Shown here piece after piece: positions 52,099 to 60,846 of a DNA stretch of 64,000 bases (its first letter is position 1; every line of letters begins with the position of its first letter). The notes under the pieces were generated by a model. That model saw only the letters and a program-made list of their open reading frames with translations, searched no databases and had not been told where the DNA came from. Origin of the DNA: an uncultured Lachnospiraceae bacterium (lineage in GTDB: Bacteria > Bacillota > Clostridia > Lachnospirales > Lachnospiraceae); contig CAJKGK010000002.1 in NCBI GenBank assembly GCA_905199445.1, positions 112,480-176,479 on the forward strand. Direction: 5' to 3'. The position numbers and the translations under genes are program-made.

Positions 52099-53316
52099 AT
52101 GAAGTATATTATAGTTCTTGGCGATGGAATGGCGGACGAACCTGTCGGCGGCCTGGGGGGACAGACGCCTCTTGAATATGGGAAAACACCAACGATGGAC
52201 CGGTTGGCGCAAGTGTCGGAGATTGGCATGGTGCATACGATTCCTAAAGGAATGAAGCCAGGCAGTGACACCGCCAATCTTTCTGTTCTGGGCTATAATC
52301 CTGAAGTTTATTATACCGGACGTTCACCGTTGGAAGCTTTAAGCATTGGGGTGGACATGGATGATGATGACATTGCGATTCGAGCCAATCTGGTGACCCT
52401 CAGCGAAGAAGCGGGTGACTATGAAAATCGAACCATTACAGATCACAGTTCCGGGGAGATTTCTACACAGGATGCGTCAGTTCTGCTGGAGGCAGTGGCC
52501 CGGGAGCTGGGAAATGATTGTTTCAGGTTTTACGCTGGCACAAGCTACAGGCATCTTCTCATTTGGAAGGGAGGAAGCGTGGTGGATTTGTCCGCACCAC
52601 ACGATCATCTCGGTTGTGTGATCAAAGATTTTCTGCCGGAAAATAAAATGCTTTACGAAATGATGAAAAAGAGTTATGATATCTTAGTCAGTCACCCAAT
52701 TAATGTAAAGCGGCGTGAAATGGGCCTTAATCCGGCCAATTCACTGTGGTTTTGGGGGGCAGGCACACGTCCGGCGCTGACCTCATTTGAGGAAAAAACC
52801 GGAAAAAAAGGTGTCATGATTTCGGCAGTCGACTTGCTCAAGGGTATTGCAGTTGGCGCACAGATGGAAAATATGAGCGTGGAGGGGGCCAATGGCGGCC
52901 TTCACACAAATTACAGAGGCAAAGCCATGGCGGCTGTGCACGCCCTGCTTGAGGAAGGAAATGATTTCGCTTATATCCATGTGGAAGCTCCGGATGAAAT
53001 GGGGCACCAGGGAAGCGTTGAAAATAAAATAAAGTCCATTGAATATCTGGATGATCAGGTGATCAAAACCGTGGTTGAGGCCATGGATGGATCGGGTGAA
53101 CCCTATCGGCTGCTTGTGCTTCCGGATCACCCCACACCGGTAAGGCTCCGCACCCACACAGCCGCGCCTGTCCCTTATATGCTCTACGACAGTCGGGAAG
53201 CATTTGACCGTGGGATCAGTGACCGGTTAAGGTATTATAACGAAAAGGAAGGCGAGGCCAGCGGTATTTGTATAGCCAATGGCTATGAATTGATTGACCA
53301 CCTGTTTAGCCGATAA
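52099..53316 (+). CDS. ApgM-type cofactor-independent phosphoglycerate mutase; possible homoserine kinase substitute
   Basis: 405 residues, alkaline-phosphatase superfamily, archaeal-type iPGM (ApgM, PF10143/PF01676). Metal-binding motifs are GDGMAD near the start, the SDTANLSVLGYNP segment with the phosphate-carrying Ser, and LPDHPTPVRLRTH near the end. ATG 52099 is six bases after GGAGGG; ATG 52096 is too close. Genes of this type sit beside hom in several bacteria that lack thrB, and have been proposed to serve as homoserine kinases. Its place between hom and lysC supports that role, but phosphoglycerate mutase activity cannot be excluded. Confidence 0.85.
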   Translation: MKYIIVLGDGMADEPVGGLGGQTPLEYGKTPTMDRLAQVSEIGMVHTIPKGMKPGSDTANLSVLGYNPEVYYTGRSPLEALSIGVDMDDDDIAIRANLVTLSEEAGDYENRTITDHSSGEISTQDASVLLEAVARELGNDCFRFYAGTSYRHLLIWKGGSVVDLSAPHDHLGCVIKDFLPENKMLYEMMKKSYDILVSHPINVKRREMGLNPANSLWFWGAGTRPALTSFEEKTGKKGVMISAVDLLKGIAVGAQMENMSVEGANGGLHTNYRGKAMAAVHALLEEGNDFAYIHVEAPDEMGHQGSVENKIKSIEYLDDQVIKTVVEAMDGSGEPYRLLVLPDHPTPVRLRTHTAAPVPYMLYDSREAFDRGISDRLRYYNEKEGEASGICIANGYELIDHLFSR

Positions 53317-53364
53317 GCGATGATGCCGTTTAACGGCGGCGACATTATAGATTAGGAGGCCAAT

Positions 53365-54573
53365 ATGTTAATTGTTAAAAAATTCGGCGGCAGCTCTGTA
53401 GCCGATAAAGAAAGAATATTTAACGTTGCCAGAAGAGTCAGCGAGGATTATAAAGCCGGCCATGATGTGGTTGTTGTTCTTTCGGCTATGGGCAAAACAA
53501 CGGACGGCCTGATTGCTCAGGCCCGTGAGATTAATCCTAAAGCGCCAAAGCGTGAAATGGATATGCTTTTGACATGCGGAGAACAGATGTCTGTAGCACT
53601 GATGGCCATGGCGCTGCACAGTCTGGGGCTTCCGGCGGTATCGCTTAATGCATGGCAGGTGGCGATGCATACAAGCAGTGCCTATGGAAATGCCCGTTTA
53701 AAAAATATTGATTGTGAACGTATTACAGCAGAGCTGGAATCCAGACGGATTGTTATTGTCACAGGATTTCAGGGGATTAATAAATACGATGATTATACAA
53801 CCCTGGGACGGGGCGGTTCGGATACAACGGCAGTTGCCCTGGCAGCGGCATTGCATGCGGATATGTGTGAGATTTACACCGATGTGGAAGGGGTTTATAC
53901 AGCGGATCCAAGAATTGTTCCAAATGCAAGGAAGCTTAAAGAGATTACATATGATGAAATGCTTGAGCTGGCAACTCTGGGGGCCAAAGTCCTTCACAAT
54001 CGTTCTGTGGAGATGGCAAAGAAATTCGGTGTTTGGCTTGTTGTAAGATCCAGTTTAAATGAAGCGGAAGGAACAGTTGTGAAGGAGGTTTCCAAGATGG
54101 AAAAAATGCTTGTCAGCGGAGTTGCCGCAGATAAAAATGTCGCGCGTATCGCAGTTACAGGTTTAAAGGATGTGCCTGGTGTGGCTTTTTCTCTTTTTAA
54201 TCTGATATCAAAAAATAATATTAATGTAGACCTTATTTTACAGTCCATTGGACGCAGTGGGACAAAGGATATTTCATTTACTGTTGCCAGTGAAAATGTG
54301 GATGATGTGCTTAAGGTTCTTTCTGAAAATAAGGCTGGCCTGTCTTTCCATGATGTGGATGTGCGTATGGATGTGGCTAAGGTGTCGATCGTAGGTGCGG
54401 GGATGATGTCCAATCCGGGGGTGGCCTGCCGTATGTTTGAAGCACTGTATGATGCCGGAATTAATATTCGTATGATTTCAACATCAGAAATTAAAATTTC
54501 GGTTCTGATTGATCAGGAACTGACCGAAAAAGCAATGGTCAGCATCCATGATAAATTTCATCTCGCAGAATAA
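53365..54573 (+). CDS. lysC: Aspartate kinase (monofunctional, class II with C-terminal ACT pair)
   Basis: 402 residues. Phosphorylates aspartate, the first step to lysine, threonine and methionine. VKKFGGSSVAD is the kinase signature, and GRGGSDTTAVALAAAL and YTDVEGVYTADP complete the catalytic domain. Two ACT domains follow (KNVARIAVTGLKDVPGVAFSLFNLI and KVSIVGAGMMSNPGVACRMFEALYDAGINIRMISTSEIKISVL), so feedback inhibition by lysine and/or threonine is expected. No lysine riboswitch was seen upstream. AGGAGG precedes ATG 53365. Part of the aspartate-family cluster. Confidence 0.96.
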   Translation: MLIVKKFGGSSVADKERIFNVARRVSEDYKAGHDVVVVLSAMGKTTDGLIAQAREINPKAPKREMDMLLTCGEQMSVALMAMALHSLGLPAVSLNAWQVAMHTSSAYGNARLKNIDCERITAELESRRIVIVTGFQGINKYDDYTTLGRGGSDTTAVALAAALHADMCEIYTDVEGVYTADPRIVPNARKLKEITYDEMLELATLGAKVLHNRSVEMAKKFGVWLVVRSSLNEAEGTVVKEVSKMEKMLVSGVAADKNVARIAVTGLKDVPGVAFSLFNLISKNNINVDLILQSIGRSGTKDISFTVASENVDDVLKVLSENKAGLSFHDVDVRMDVAKVSIVGAGMMSNPGVACRMFEALYDAGINIRMISTSEIKISVLIDQELTEKAMVSIHDKFHLAE

Positions 54574-54692
54574 TTTTATTCTACAGAATAGTTTTGGCTT
54601 ACACAATAATTTTATTTTACACAATAAAATGGAATGCCGCGCTTTAAGGCGCGGCATTTCCTGAAATAATCGTAATTTAAATAATCGTAATT
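54564..54692. repeat. Imperfect AT-rich tandem repeats between lysC and tex
   Basis: Four imperfect units of the type ACA(G/C)AATAATTTTATT follow each other at about 54564-54629, 17-20 bp apart; the first overlaps the lysC stop. A second, exact repeat, AAATAATCGTAATT, is present twice (54664-54677 and 54679-54692, 15-bp period). The terminator at 54631-54660 separates them. Confidence 0.55.
54631..54660 (+). terminator. Terminator after lysC
   Basis: GAATGCCGCGC pairs with GCGCGGCATTTC (loop TTTAAG region), GC-rich stem. The following T-tract is short (CATTTCC). Confidence 0.75.
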
Positions 54693-54745
54693 CGGACAAG
54701 CTGTCGTGTTGCGGTGTTGTTATGGATGAAAGTGAGGAATGCGCT

Positions 54746-56890
54746 ATGGATATTATAGCAGTGCTGGGACAGGAACTGGGGATTCAAAAAAAGCAGGCAG
54801 AAGCTGCTGTAAAGCTTATTGATGAGGGGAATACCATTCCCTTTATTGCCAGATACAGAAAGGAAGCCACAGGGGCTCTCAATGACGAGGTTCTCAGAAA
54901 TCTTTATGAGCGTCTTACCTACCTGAGAAATCTTGAAGAGAAAAAGGCTCAGGTGCTTTCCAGCATTGAAGAACAGGGAAAATTGTCTGAAGAACTTCAA
55001 TGCCAGATCCAGGCGGCGTCTACTTTGGTGGCTGTGGAGGATCTGTATCGCCCCTATCGGCCAAAACGCCGGACAAGAGCAACGATTGCCAAAGAAAGAG
55101 GACTGGAACCGTTGGCTGGATTGATTTTACTTCAAAAGACCAATGTATCTGTGGAAAAAGAAGCTGAGAAATATATTTGTGCGGATAAAGGTGTGGAAAC
55201 GGTGCAGGATGCCATTGACGGCGCAAAAGATATTTTGGCTGAATATTTTTCGGATGAGGCGAAATACCGCACATGGATTCGTAAAACTACATTTAAGGAA
55301 GGGCTTTTAGTCACATCGGCCAAGGATGAGAAGGCGCAGTCTGTTTATGAAATGTATTATAATTACAGTGAACCTGTGGCTAAAATTCCCGGACATCGTA
55401 TCCTGGCTATTAACCGGGGAGAGAATGAAAAGCTTTTAACTGTCCGTATAGAACTCCCTGAAGAAAAGGTGATTCGTTATATGGAGCGGGAGATTGTCCG
55501 TATGGATAACCCCTATACAACGCCGTTACTTGGCGCAGCCATAGCAGACAGTTACCAGCGTTTGATTAAACCAGCGATTGAGCGGGAAATTCGAAGTGAT
55601 CTTACTGAAATGGCAGAAGAAGGGGCGATCAGGGTGTTTGGCAAGAACCTGACTCAGCTGCTTATGCAGCCGCCCATTGCAGGACATACGGTTTTAGGCT
55701 GGGATCCGGCGTTTAGAACAGGCTGTAAGCTGGCCGTGGTTGATCCTACGGGAAAGGTATTGGATACGGTTGTGATTTATCCTACAGAGCCTCAGAAAAA
55801 AGTGCGAGAAGCAAAGGAAATTCTTAAAAAGCTGATTAAAAAATACGGGATTACTCTGATTTCTGTGGGCAATGGAACCGCTTCCCGAGAGTCGGAAATG
55901 GTGATTGTGGAACTTTTAAAGGAACTGGATACCCATGTGGAATATATTATTGTCAATGAAGCCGGGGCTTCGGTTTATTCGGCAAGTAAACTGGCCACAG
56001 AGGAATTCCCTAATTTTGATGTGGGACAAAGAAGTGCGGCATCCATTGCCCGCAGACTTCAGGATCCATTGGCGGAGCTGGTTAAAATTGATCCCAAAGC
56101 CATTGGTGTAGGCCAGTATCAGCATGATATGAATCAAAAAAGGCTGGGCGAGGCCTTAACCGGTGTTGTGGAAGACTGCGTGAACAGAGTTGGTGTGGAT
56201 TTAAATACTGCCTCTGCTTCGCTGCTTGAATATATTTCAGGCATCACAAAGACGATTGCCAAAAATATTGTGGCCTATAGGGAAGCCAATGGACGTTTTC
56301 AAAACCGGCGTCAGCTGCTTAAGGTTGCCAAGCTGGGACCTAAGGCTTTTGAGCAGTGTGCGGGCTTTACGAGAATTTCAGGCGGTGATGAACCTTTAGA
56401 TGCCACAAGTGTGCATCCCGAATCGTATGAGGCTGCCCGGATGCTGATGGAGAAAATGGGAATAGTGCCTTCGGATATAGGAAAATCATCATTAAGCGGC
56501 CTTGGACGCAAAATCGGGGATTATAAAAAACTGGCGGACCAGCTGGGTATTGGTGAGATTACACTGAGAGATATTGTGCGTGAGCTGGAAAAACCTGCCA
56601 GAGATCCCAGAGATGAGATGCCAAAGCCTATTTTACGTACAGATGTGTTGGAAATGAAGGATCTGAAGGAAGGCATGGTTTTAAAGGGGACTGTCCGTAA
56701 TGTGATTGATTTCGGTGTTTTTGTGGATATCGGCGTCCATCAGGATGGCCTTGTGCATATTTCGCAGATTACCAATAAGAAATTTATTAAACATCCTCTG
56801 GAAGCTGTCAGTGTGGGGGATATCGTGGAGGTAAAGGTGATGAGCGTGGATATAGCCAGAAAGCGTATTGCGCTGACCATGATCATTTAG
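54746..56890 (+). CDS. tex: Tex-family S1-domain RNA-binding protein (YqgF-like and HhH domains)
   Basis: 714 residues. The N-terminal Tex domain (QELGIQKKQAEAAVKLIDEGNTIPFIARYRKEATG) is followed by a YqgF/RNase H-like domain (ILGWDPAFRTGCKLAVVD equivalent), helix-hairpin-helix motifs (LNTASASLLEYISGIT, GRFQNRRQLLKVAKLGPKAFEQ) and a C-terminal S1 domain (LKGTVRNVIDFGVFVDIGVHQDGLVHISQI). It acts in transcription processivity and RNA surveillance. Start ATG 54746 is seven bases after GTGAGGA; ATG 54722 has no ribosome site. Confidence 0.94.
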   Translation: MDIIAVLGQELGIQKKQAEAAVKLIDEGNTIPFIARYRKEATGALNDEVLRNLYERLTYLRNLEEKKAQVLSSIEEQGKLSEELQCQIQAASTLVAVEDLYRPYRPKRRTRATIAKERGLEPLAGLILLQKTNVSVEKEAEKYICADKGVETVQDAIDGAKDILAEYFSDEAKYRTWIRKTTFKEGLLVTSAKDEKAQSVYEMYYNYSEPVAKIPGHRILAINRGENEKLLTVRIELPEEKVIRYMEREIVRMDNPYTTPLLGAAIADSYQRLIKPAIEREIRSDLTEMAEEGAIRVFGKNLTQLLMQPPIAGHTVLGWDPAFRTGCKLAVVDPTGKVLDTVVIYPTEPQKKVREAKEILKKLIKKYGITLISVGNGTASRESEMVIVELLKELDTHVEYIIVNEAGASVYSASKLATEEFPNFDVGQRSAASIARRLQDPLAELVKIDPKAIGVGQYQHDMNQKRLGEALTGVVEDCVNRVGVDLNTASASLLEYISGITKTIAKNIVAYREANGRFQNRRQLLKVAKLGPKAFEQCAGFTRISGGDEPLDATSVHPESYEAARMLMEKMGIVPSDIGKSSLSGLGRKIGDYKKLADQLGIGEITLRDIVRELEKPARDPRDEMPKPILRTDVLEMKDLKEGMVLKGTVRNVIDFGVFVDIGVHQDGLVHISQITNKKFIKHPLEAVSVGDIVEVKVMSVDIARKRIALTMII

Positions 56891-56940
56891 GAAGATATCC
56901 GATGGTCCGGATCCGGCCAACAGCAGATCAACAAATGGGG

Positions 56941-56969
56941 TTGCAAATATTTGCACAGAGTGCTATTAT
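56941..56969 (+). promoter_or_regulatory. Promoter of the ribU leader
   Basis: TTGCAA (56941-56946), 17-bp spacer, TATTAT (56964-56969); an overlapping TATAAT at 56967 is an alternative. The riboswitch begins about 20 bases later. Confidence 0.55.
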
Positions 56970-56990
56970 AATATAAAAAAATAACGTTAC

Positions 56991-57099
56991 GTTTTCGGGG
57001 CAGGGTGTAATTCCCGACCGGCGGTAAAGTCCGCGAGCCGATTTTTGGCTGATTTGGTGAAATTCCAAAACCGACAGTAAAGTCTGGATGAAAGAAGAC
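56991..57099 (+). ncRNA. FMN riboswitch (RFN element)
   Basis: Conserved blocks GGGGCAGGGTG, AATTCCCGACCGGCGGT, AGTCCGCGAGC, ACCGACAGTAAAGTC and GGATGAAAGAAGA appear in order. P1 pairs GTTTTC (56991-56996) with GAAGAC (57094-57099). The variable arm is short. It senses FMN and lies upstream of the riboflavin transporter gene. Confidence 0.97.
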
Positions 57100-57161
57100 G
57101 GCCGTCATAAAAGCTTTAGTTGTCAGAGCTTATGGATGACGGTATGAATCTATGGATTTGT

Positions 57162-57191
57162 GCCCCGGTCAGATTAGACCGGGGCTTTTTT
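57162..57191 (+). terminator. FMN-controlled terminator before ribU
   Basis: GCCCCGGTC (57162-57170) pairs with GACCGGGGC (57177-57185), then six T. The bases GTCATAAAAGC to TGATGACGG region (57104-57144) can form an alternative structure, consistent with an antiterminator. FMN binding should favour this terminator. Confidence 0.9.
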
Positions 57192-57253
57192 AATCGGGAT
57201 TTGACATTTAACAGACTTGTCTGGGAAACGACGAACAAAAGGAGATTTTACAA

Positions 57254-57976
57254 ATGAATCTGGGAAAATTGTTGTTGGATGCAAAAGCGCATATTCAGTT
57301 TGTGCTGGTCGTGACCGTTATTGTTGCAGTGATTTTTGTGGTGGCTGTAGCTGCAGAGCGGGTATTATTTAAGGACAATATAAAGAGCGTTGCCAAGACG
57401 AGAAAAATTGCGGTTGTCGGTATGCTGTCGGCGATTTCGGTTGTTTTAATGCTTTTTGAAATCCCCCTGCCTTTTGCACCGGAATTTTATAAACTGGATT
57501 TTAGTGAACTGCCTGTTTTGATCGGTTCTTTTGCTTTAGGGCCCGTGTCCGGTGTTTTAATTGAACTGTGTAAAATTTTGCTGAAGCTGGTGATTAAGGG
57601 GACAACGACAGCCTTTGTAGGTGATTTTGCGAATTTTATTATTGGATGCAGTATGATTGTGCCGGCTTCTATTGTTTACCATAAAATTAAAACAAAAAAG
57701 GGGGCTTTGATTGGTCTGGCGGTGGGAACACTGGTGATGACCGTGTTTGGCAGCCTTTTCAATGCTTTTTATCTTCTTCCGGCCTTTGCGGCTTTGTATG
57801 GAATGCCTCTGGATGCCATTGTCGGGATTGCTCATGAAATCAACAGTAATATTAATAGTGTAGGTGAGGTTGTACTGTGGGCGGTTGTCCCGTTTAATTT
57901 ATTAAAGGGCGGGCTTCTTACTGTGCTGAATATGCTTTTGTACAAACGGATTAGCCCGATGATAAAGGGACGGTAA
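57254..57976 (+). CDS. ribU: Riboflavin ECF-transporter S component RibU
   Basis: 240 residues with about six membrane helices. After a first hydrophobic segment (17-39), the family core reads RKIAVVGMLSAISVVLMLFEIPLPFAPEFYKLDFSELPVLIGSFALGP, the typical RibU binding-site region. It captures riboflavin and works with an ECF A/A'/T module not encoded nearby. The FMN riboswitch upstream supports the substrate assignment. AAAGGAG precedes ATG 57254. Confidence 0.94.
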   Translation: MNLGKLLLDAKAHIQFVLVVTVIVAVIFVVAVAAERVLFKDNIKSVAKTRKIAVVGMLSAISVVLMLFEIPLPFAPEFYKLDFSELPVLIGSFALGPVSGVLIELCKILLKLVIKGTTTAFVGDFANFIIGCSMIVPASIVYHKIKTKKGALIGLAVGTLVMTVFGSLFNAFYLLPAFAALYGMPLDAIVGIAHEINSNINSVGEVVLWAVVPFNLLKGGLLTVLNMLLYKRISPMIKGR

Positions 57977-58007
57977 ATTTTACGGGACCGTCGGCGTTGT
58001 CATTCAT

Positions 58008-58050
58008 AAACCGGTGTGTTATAATACAGCAAGATAACACACCGGTTTTT
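58008..58050 (+). terminator. Terminator after ribU
   Basis: A perfect 14-bp stem (AACCGGTGTGTTAT with ATAACACACCGGTT) and an 11-base loop AATACAGCAAG, followed by TTT. The left arm includes a TATAAT sequence. Confidence 0.88.
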
Positions 58051-58167
58051 GCTGTACAAAAATGTTTTCCCTGCATGGTGCCAATATTGGAAAATTCAGG
58101 CTTAAGGGACTAAACTGATGACCGGTAGAATTATGGAGCATATCAATACTGTCATATGGAGGATGAA

Positions 58168-58839
58168 ATGGAAGAAATCAAAATTAATCCGTCCGGCGAT
58201 GAAACGCAGGAACAAGGGCTGAATCAGGAACAGGGTCAAGCGCAGGGGCAAAAGCAGGATCAGGAACAGGAGCACCAGGAGCAGCAGGCGCATCCGGTCA
58301 TTGACGGTCATCCTGAATTTGAATTTACGATTACGAATTCCGGAGCTGATCTTTACAATTTTCTTTTGTATCATAATTATCGCAGTATTCAGGGCGCGAT
58401 TGGCCTGTTTATTTCGGCTGCGGCTCTTTTGCTGCTGATTTTTAATTTTCAGACGCTGGATTATATAAAAATGGGTGTGCTGGCAGTTCTTGCGCTGATG
58501 TTTCCGGTTGTGAATCCCCTGCTTTTAAAAAGCAAAGCCACGCGGCAGGTACGGCGCAACAGTTCATTTACAAAACCGATTACGTATTCATTTTATGCCA
58601 AAGGCTTTGTTCTTTCCCAAAATGATCAGACTGGTGAAATTCCATGGCGCAGTGTTTTTAAGGTTGTAGATACGGGACGGTGTCTTGTTGTTTATGTGTC
58701 TACAATACGTGCCTTTATCTGGCCGAAATCTCAACTTGGGGAATATTATGAAAGCGTAACCCGTGTATTTGCTGATCATCTGGAACCGTATAAAATCAAA
58801 TTTAAACGTCGTACATCTGGAAAAGGATTGAAAGGCTAA
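58168..58839 (+). CDS. YcxB-like membrane protein
   Basis: 223 residues. A Gln/Glu-rich low-complexity head (about 14-45, EQGLNQEQGQAQGQ, then QKQDQEQEHQEQQ) precedes a segment FEFTITNSGADLYNFLLYHN, two membrane helices (about 77-95 and 101-118), and a C-terminal cytoplasmic domain with YSFYAKGFVLSQNDQTGEIPW, the pattern of YcxB-like proteins (PF14317). The function of the family is not known. ATG 58168, five bases after GGAGG, was preferred to ATG 58156, which overlaps that site. It is 34 bp upstream of tsaE and may be cotranscribed. Confidence 0.75.
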   Translation: MEEIKINPSGDETQEQGLNQEQGQAQGQKQDQEQEHQEQQAHPVIDGHPEFEFTITNSGADLYNFLLYHNYRSIQGAIGLFISAAALLLLIFNFQTLDYIKMGVLAVLALMFPVVNPLLLKSKATRQVRRNSSFTKPITYSFYAKGFVLSQNDQTGEIPWRSVFKVVDTGRCLVVYVSTIRAFIWPKSQLGEYYESVTRVFADHLEPYKIKFKRRTSGKGLKG

Positions 58840-58873
58840 ATACCGTATATTTGGAAAGAGATAGGATGATAAG

Positions 58874-59314
58874 ATGAAGATCATTGAAACATTTAGTGCT
58901 GAGGAAACATTTGAGGCCGGACGCAGGATGGGATTGTCAGCCTGTGCCGGTGAAGTATACTGCCTGCTGGGCGATCTGGGGGTTGGGAAGACGGTATTTA
59001 CCCAGGGCTTTGCCTCCGGTCTTGGAATTGAGGAGCCTATCAGCAGCCCTACATTTACAATTCTTCAGGAATATGAGGATGGACGGCTGCCGTTTTACCA
59101 TTTTGATGTTTATCGGATTGCTGATCCTGAGGAGATGGAAGAAATTGGTCTGGATGACTATCTGGAGGGGCAGGGGGTATGTCTGATTGAATGGGCAAAT
59201 CTGATTAAAGAGTTGCTGCCTCAAAAAGTTAAAACAGTCATTATCGAAAAAAATCTGGATAAGGGGTTTGATTACAGAACCATTACAGTAAAAGAAGGAG
59301 GACTGGCAGTATGA
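58874..59314 (+). CDS. tsaE: tRNA threonylcarbamoyladenosine synthesis ATPase TsaE
   Basis: 146 residues. ATPase that drives turnover of the TsaB-TsaD-TsaE complex making t6A at position 37 of ANN-decoding tRNAs. Walker A is GDLGVGKTVFTQGFA, and SSPTFTILQEYED with FDVYRI completes the fold. The stop overlaps the next start by four bases (59311-59314), so tsaE and tsaB are coupled. Confidence 0.96.
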   Translation: MKIIETFSAEETFEAGRRMGLSACAGEVYCLLGDLGVGKTVFTQGFASGLGIEEPISSPTFTILQEYEDGRLPFYHFDVYRIADPEEMEEIGLDDYLEGQGVCLIEWANLIKELLPQKVKTVIIEKNLDKGFDYRTITVKEGGLAV

Positions 59315-60039
59315 AAATACTTGCACTGGAAAGTTCGGGACTTGTGGCATCTGTGGCTGTGTACAGCGATGGCTGCCTGATGGGAGAGTTTTCTACCAAT
59401 TTTAAAAAGACACATTCGCAGACATTACTGCCTATGCTGGATCAGCTGGTAAAAATGTTAGGGATGGATTTAAGTGAGCTGGATGCTGTGGCCGTTTCAG
59501 GGGGACCGGGTTCCTTTACAGGCTTGAGAATCGGAAGTGCTACGGCAAAGGGGCTGGGACTTGCCCTGAACATTCCCTTGATCAGTGTCCCTACAGTGGA
59601 CAGCCTGGCTTATAATCTTTATGGAAACGAGCAGGTTATCTGCCCCATGATGGATGCCAAGCGGCAGCAGGTTTATACAGGACTGTATACTTTTGAAGAT
59701 GGCCATATGAAAGTACTGGCGTCTCAAAAGCCTATGGATGTCCGGGATATGCTCTGTGCGATTAATGAACTGGGACGTCCCGTTATTTTTCTTGGGGACG
59801 GTGTACCGGTTTATGAAACCGTGATTCAGGAATTATGCAAGGTGGAATTTTCTTTTGCACCGCCGCATCTGAATCGGCAGAGAGCCGGCGCTCTTGCGTC
59901 TTTGGCTGCCTTGTATTATAAAAATGGGCAGATACAAACAGCGGATGAGCATAAGCCGGATTATCTGAGGTTGTCACAGGCCGAACGGGAACTGGCTGAA
60001 AAACAGGCCGCTGCCAGTGCTGGGGAGGCCGGAAAATGA
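59311..60039 (+). CDS. tsaB: tRNA threonylcarbamoyladenosine synthesis protein TsaB
   Basis: 242 residues. ASKHA-fold scaffold, paralogue of TsaD, that forms the core heterodimer. MKILALESSG and VAVSGGPGSFTGLRIG are family segments. It overlaps both neighbours by four bases. Confidence 0.96.
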   Translation: MKILALESSGLVASVAVYSDGCLMGEFSTNFKKTHSQTLLPMLDQLVKMLGMDLSELDAVAVSGGPGSFTGLRIGSATAKGLGLALNIPLISVPTVDSLAYNLYGNEQVICPMMDAKRQQVYTGLYTFEDGHMKVLASQKPMDVRDMLCAINELGRPVIFLGDGVPVYETVIQELCKVEFSFAPPHLNRQRAGALASLAALYYKNGQIQTADEHKPDYLRLSQAERELAEKQAAASAGEAGK

Positions 60040-60548
60040 CAGGGGATTATGAATTGTCCCCCAATATGGAAATACGGAAAATGACAGAGGATGATCTGGA
60101 TCAGGTTATTGCCATTGAGCAGCAGTGTTTTACGGATCCATGGTCCAGACAGGGCTTTATAGATTCTATAAAGCAGACATTTTCGGTGATGCTGGTGGGG
60201 TCATATCTGGGGAGAATTTGCGGTTACTGCTGTCTATATCAGATGCTTGATGAAGGTGAGATCATCAATGTTGCTGTACATCCCGGGTATCGTCAAATGG
60301 GATGGGGAAAACGACTGGTTTCCATGGTGATGAAAATTGGTATTGAAAAAGGGGTTTCATGTTTTTTGCTGGATGTGCGTGTGGGCAATGCGCCTGCAAT
60401 TCGATTATATGAAAAAATGGGTTTTGAAAAAATTGTAGTTCAGAAAAATTTTTATCAGTTTCCTACAGAGGATGGCTGGCTGATGCGTCGGAATGCAAAT
60501 GCTTTTCCACAGATTACCGCTGTTTCTTCCAACGAAATCAGTATATAA
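60036..60548 (+). CDS. rimI: Ribosomal-protein-alanine N-acetyltransferase RimI
   Basis: 170 residues, GNAT fold. The acetyl-CoA motif is VHPGYRQMGWGKRLV, followed by LLDVRVGNAPAIRLYEKMGFEKI. It acetylates the N-terminus of ribosomal protein S18 and perhaps others. The start overlaps tsaB by four bases (ATGA). RimI commonly sits in t6A clusters. Confidence 0.92.
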   Translation: MTGDYELSPNMEIRKMTEDDLDQVIAIEQQCFTDPWSRQGFIDSIKQTFSVMLVGSYLGRICGYCCLYQMLDEGEIINVAVHPGYRQMGWGKRLVSMVMKIGIEKGVSCFLLDVRVGNAPAIRLYEKMGFEKIVVQKNFYQFPTEDGWLMRRNANAFPQITAVSSNEISI

Positions 60549-60592
60549 TGACCTTAGTCATAGAGGATCTGTGAGAAAAGGAGGAAACTGAG

Positions 60593-60832
60593 ATGCACAT
60601 TTATGATAAAAACCAGAAGGTTATAAAAATTATATGCAACCGCTGCGGCCATGCTTATGAGGCACAGGACGGACTGTTCAAAGCTGATTTTGTCACTGTT
60701 CAAAAGCAGTGGGGGTATTTTTCTGATAAAGATACCCAGATTCACAGTTTTGATCTGTGTGAGACCTGCTATGACGAGATCTGCCGGGATTTTGTAATTC
60801 CTGTGGAAAAGAAGGCTCAGCTGGAAATATGA
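60593..60832 (+). CDS. Small zinc-ribbon-like protein of unknown function
   Basis: 79 residues. Two Cys pairs, ICNRCGH near the start and LCETCYDE toward the end, 37 residues apart, suggest one zinc site joining a short beta-rich domain; the final EICRDFVIPVEKK is helical. I do not recognise the family beyond this. GGAGG before ATG 60593 is good. It lies between rimI and rnz in the t6A cluster with 14 bp to rnz, suggesting cotranscription and possibly a role with tRNA or ribosomes. Confidence 0.85.
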   Translation: MHIYDKNQKVIKIICNRCGHAYEAQDGLFKADFVTVQKQWGYFSDKDTQIHSFDLCETCYDEICRDFVIPVEKKAQLEI

Positions 60833-60846
60833 AAAGAGGCTGATTT

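Noticed and set aside
53317..53364. Lysine riboswitch before lysC
   Set aside because: Only 48 bases separate the apgM-like gene and lysC, too short for the aptamer, and no conserved blocks are visible.
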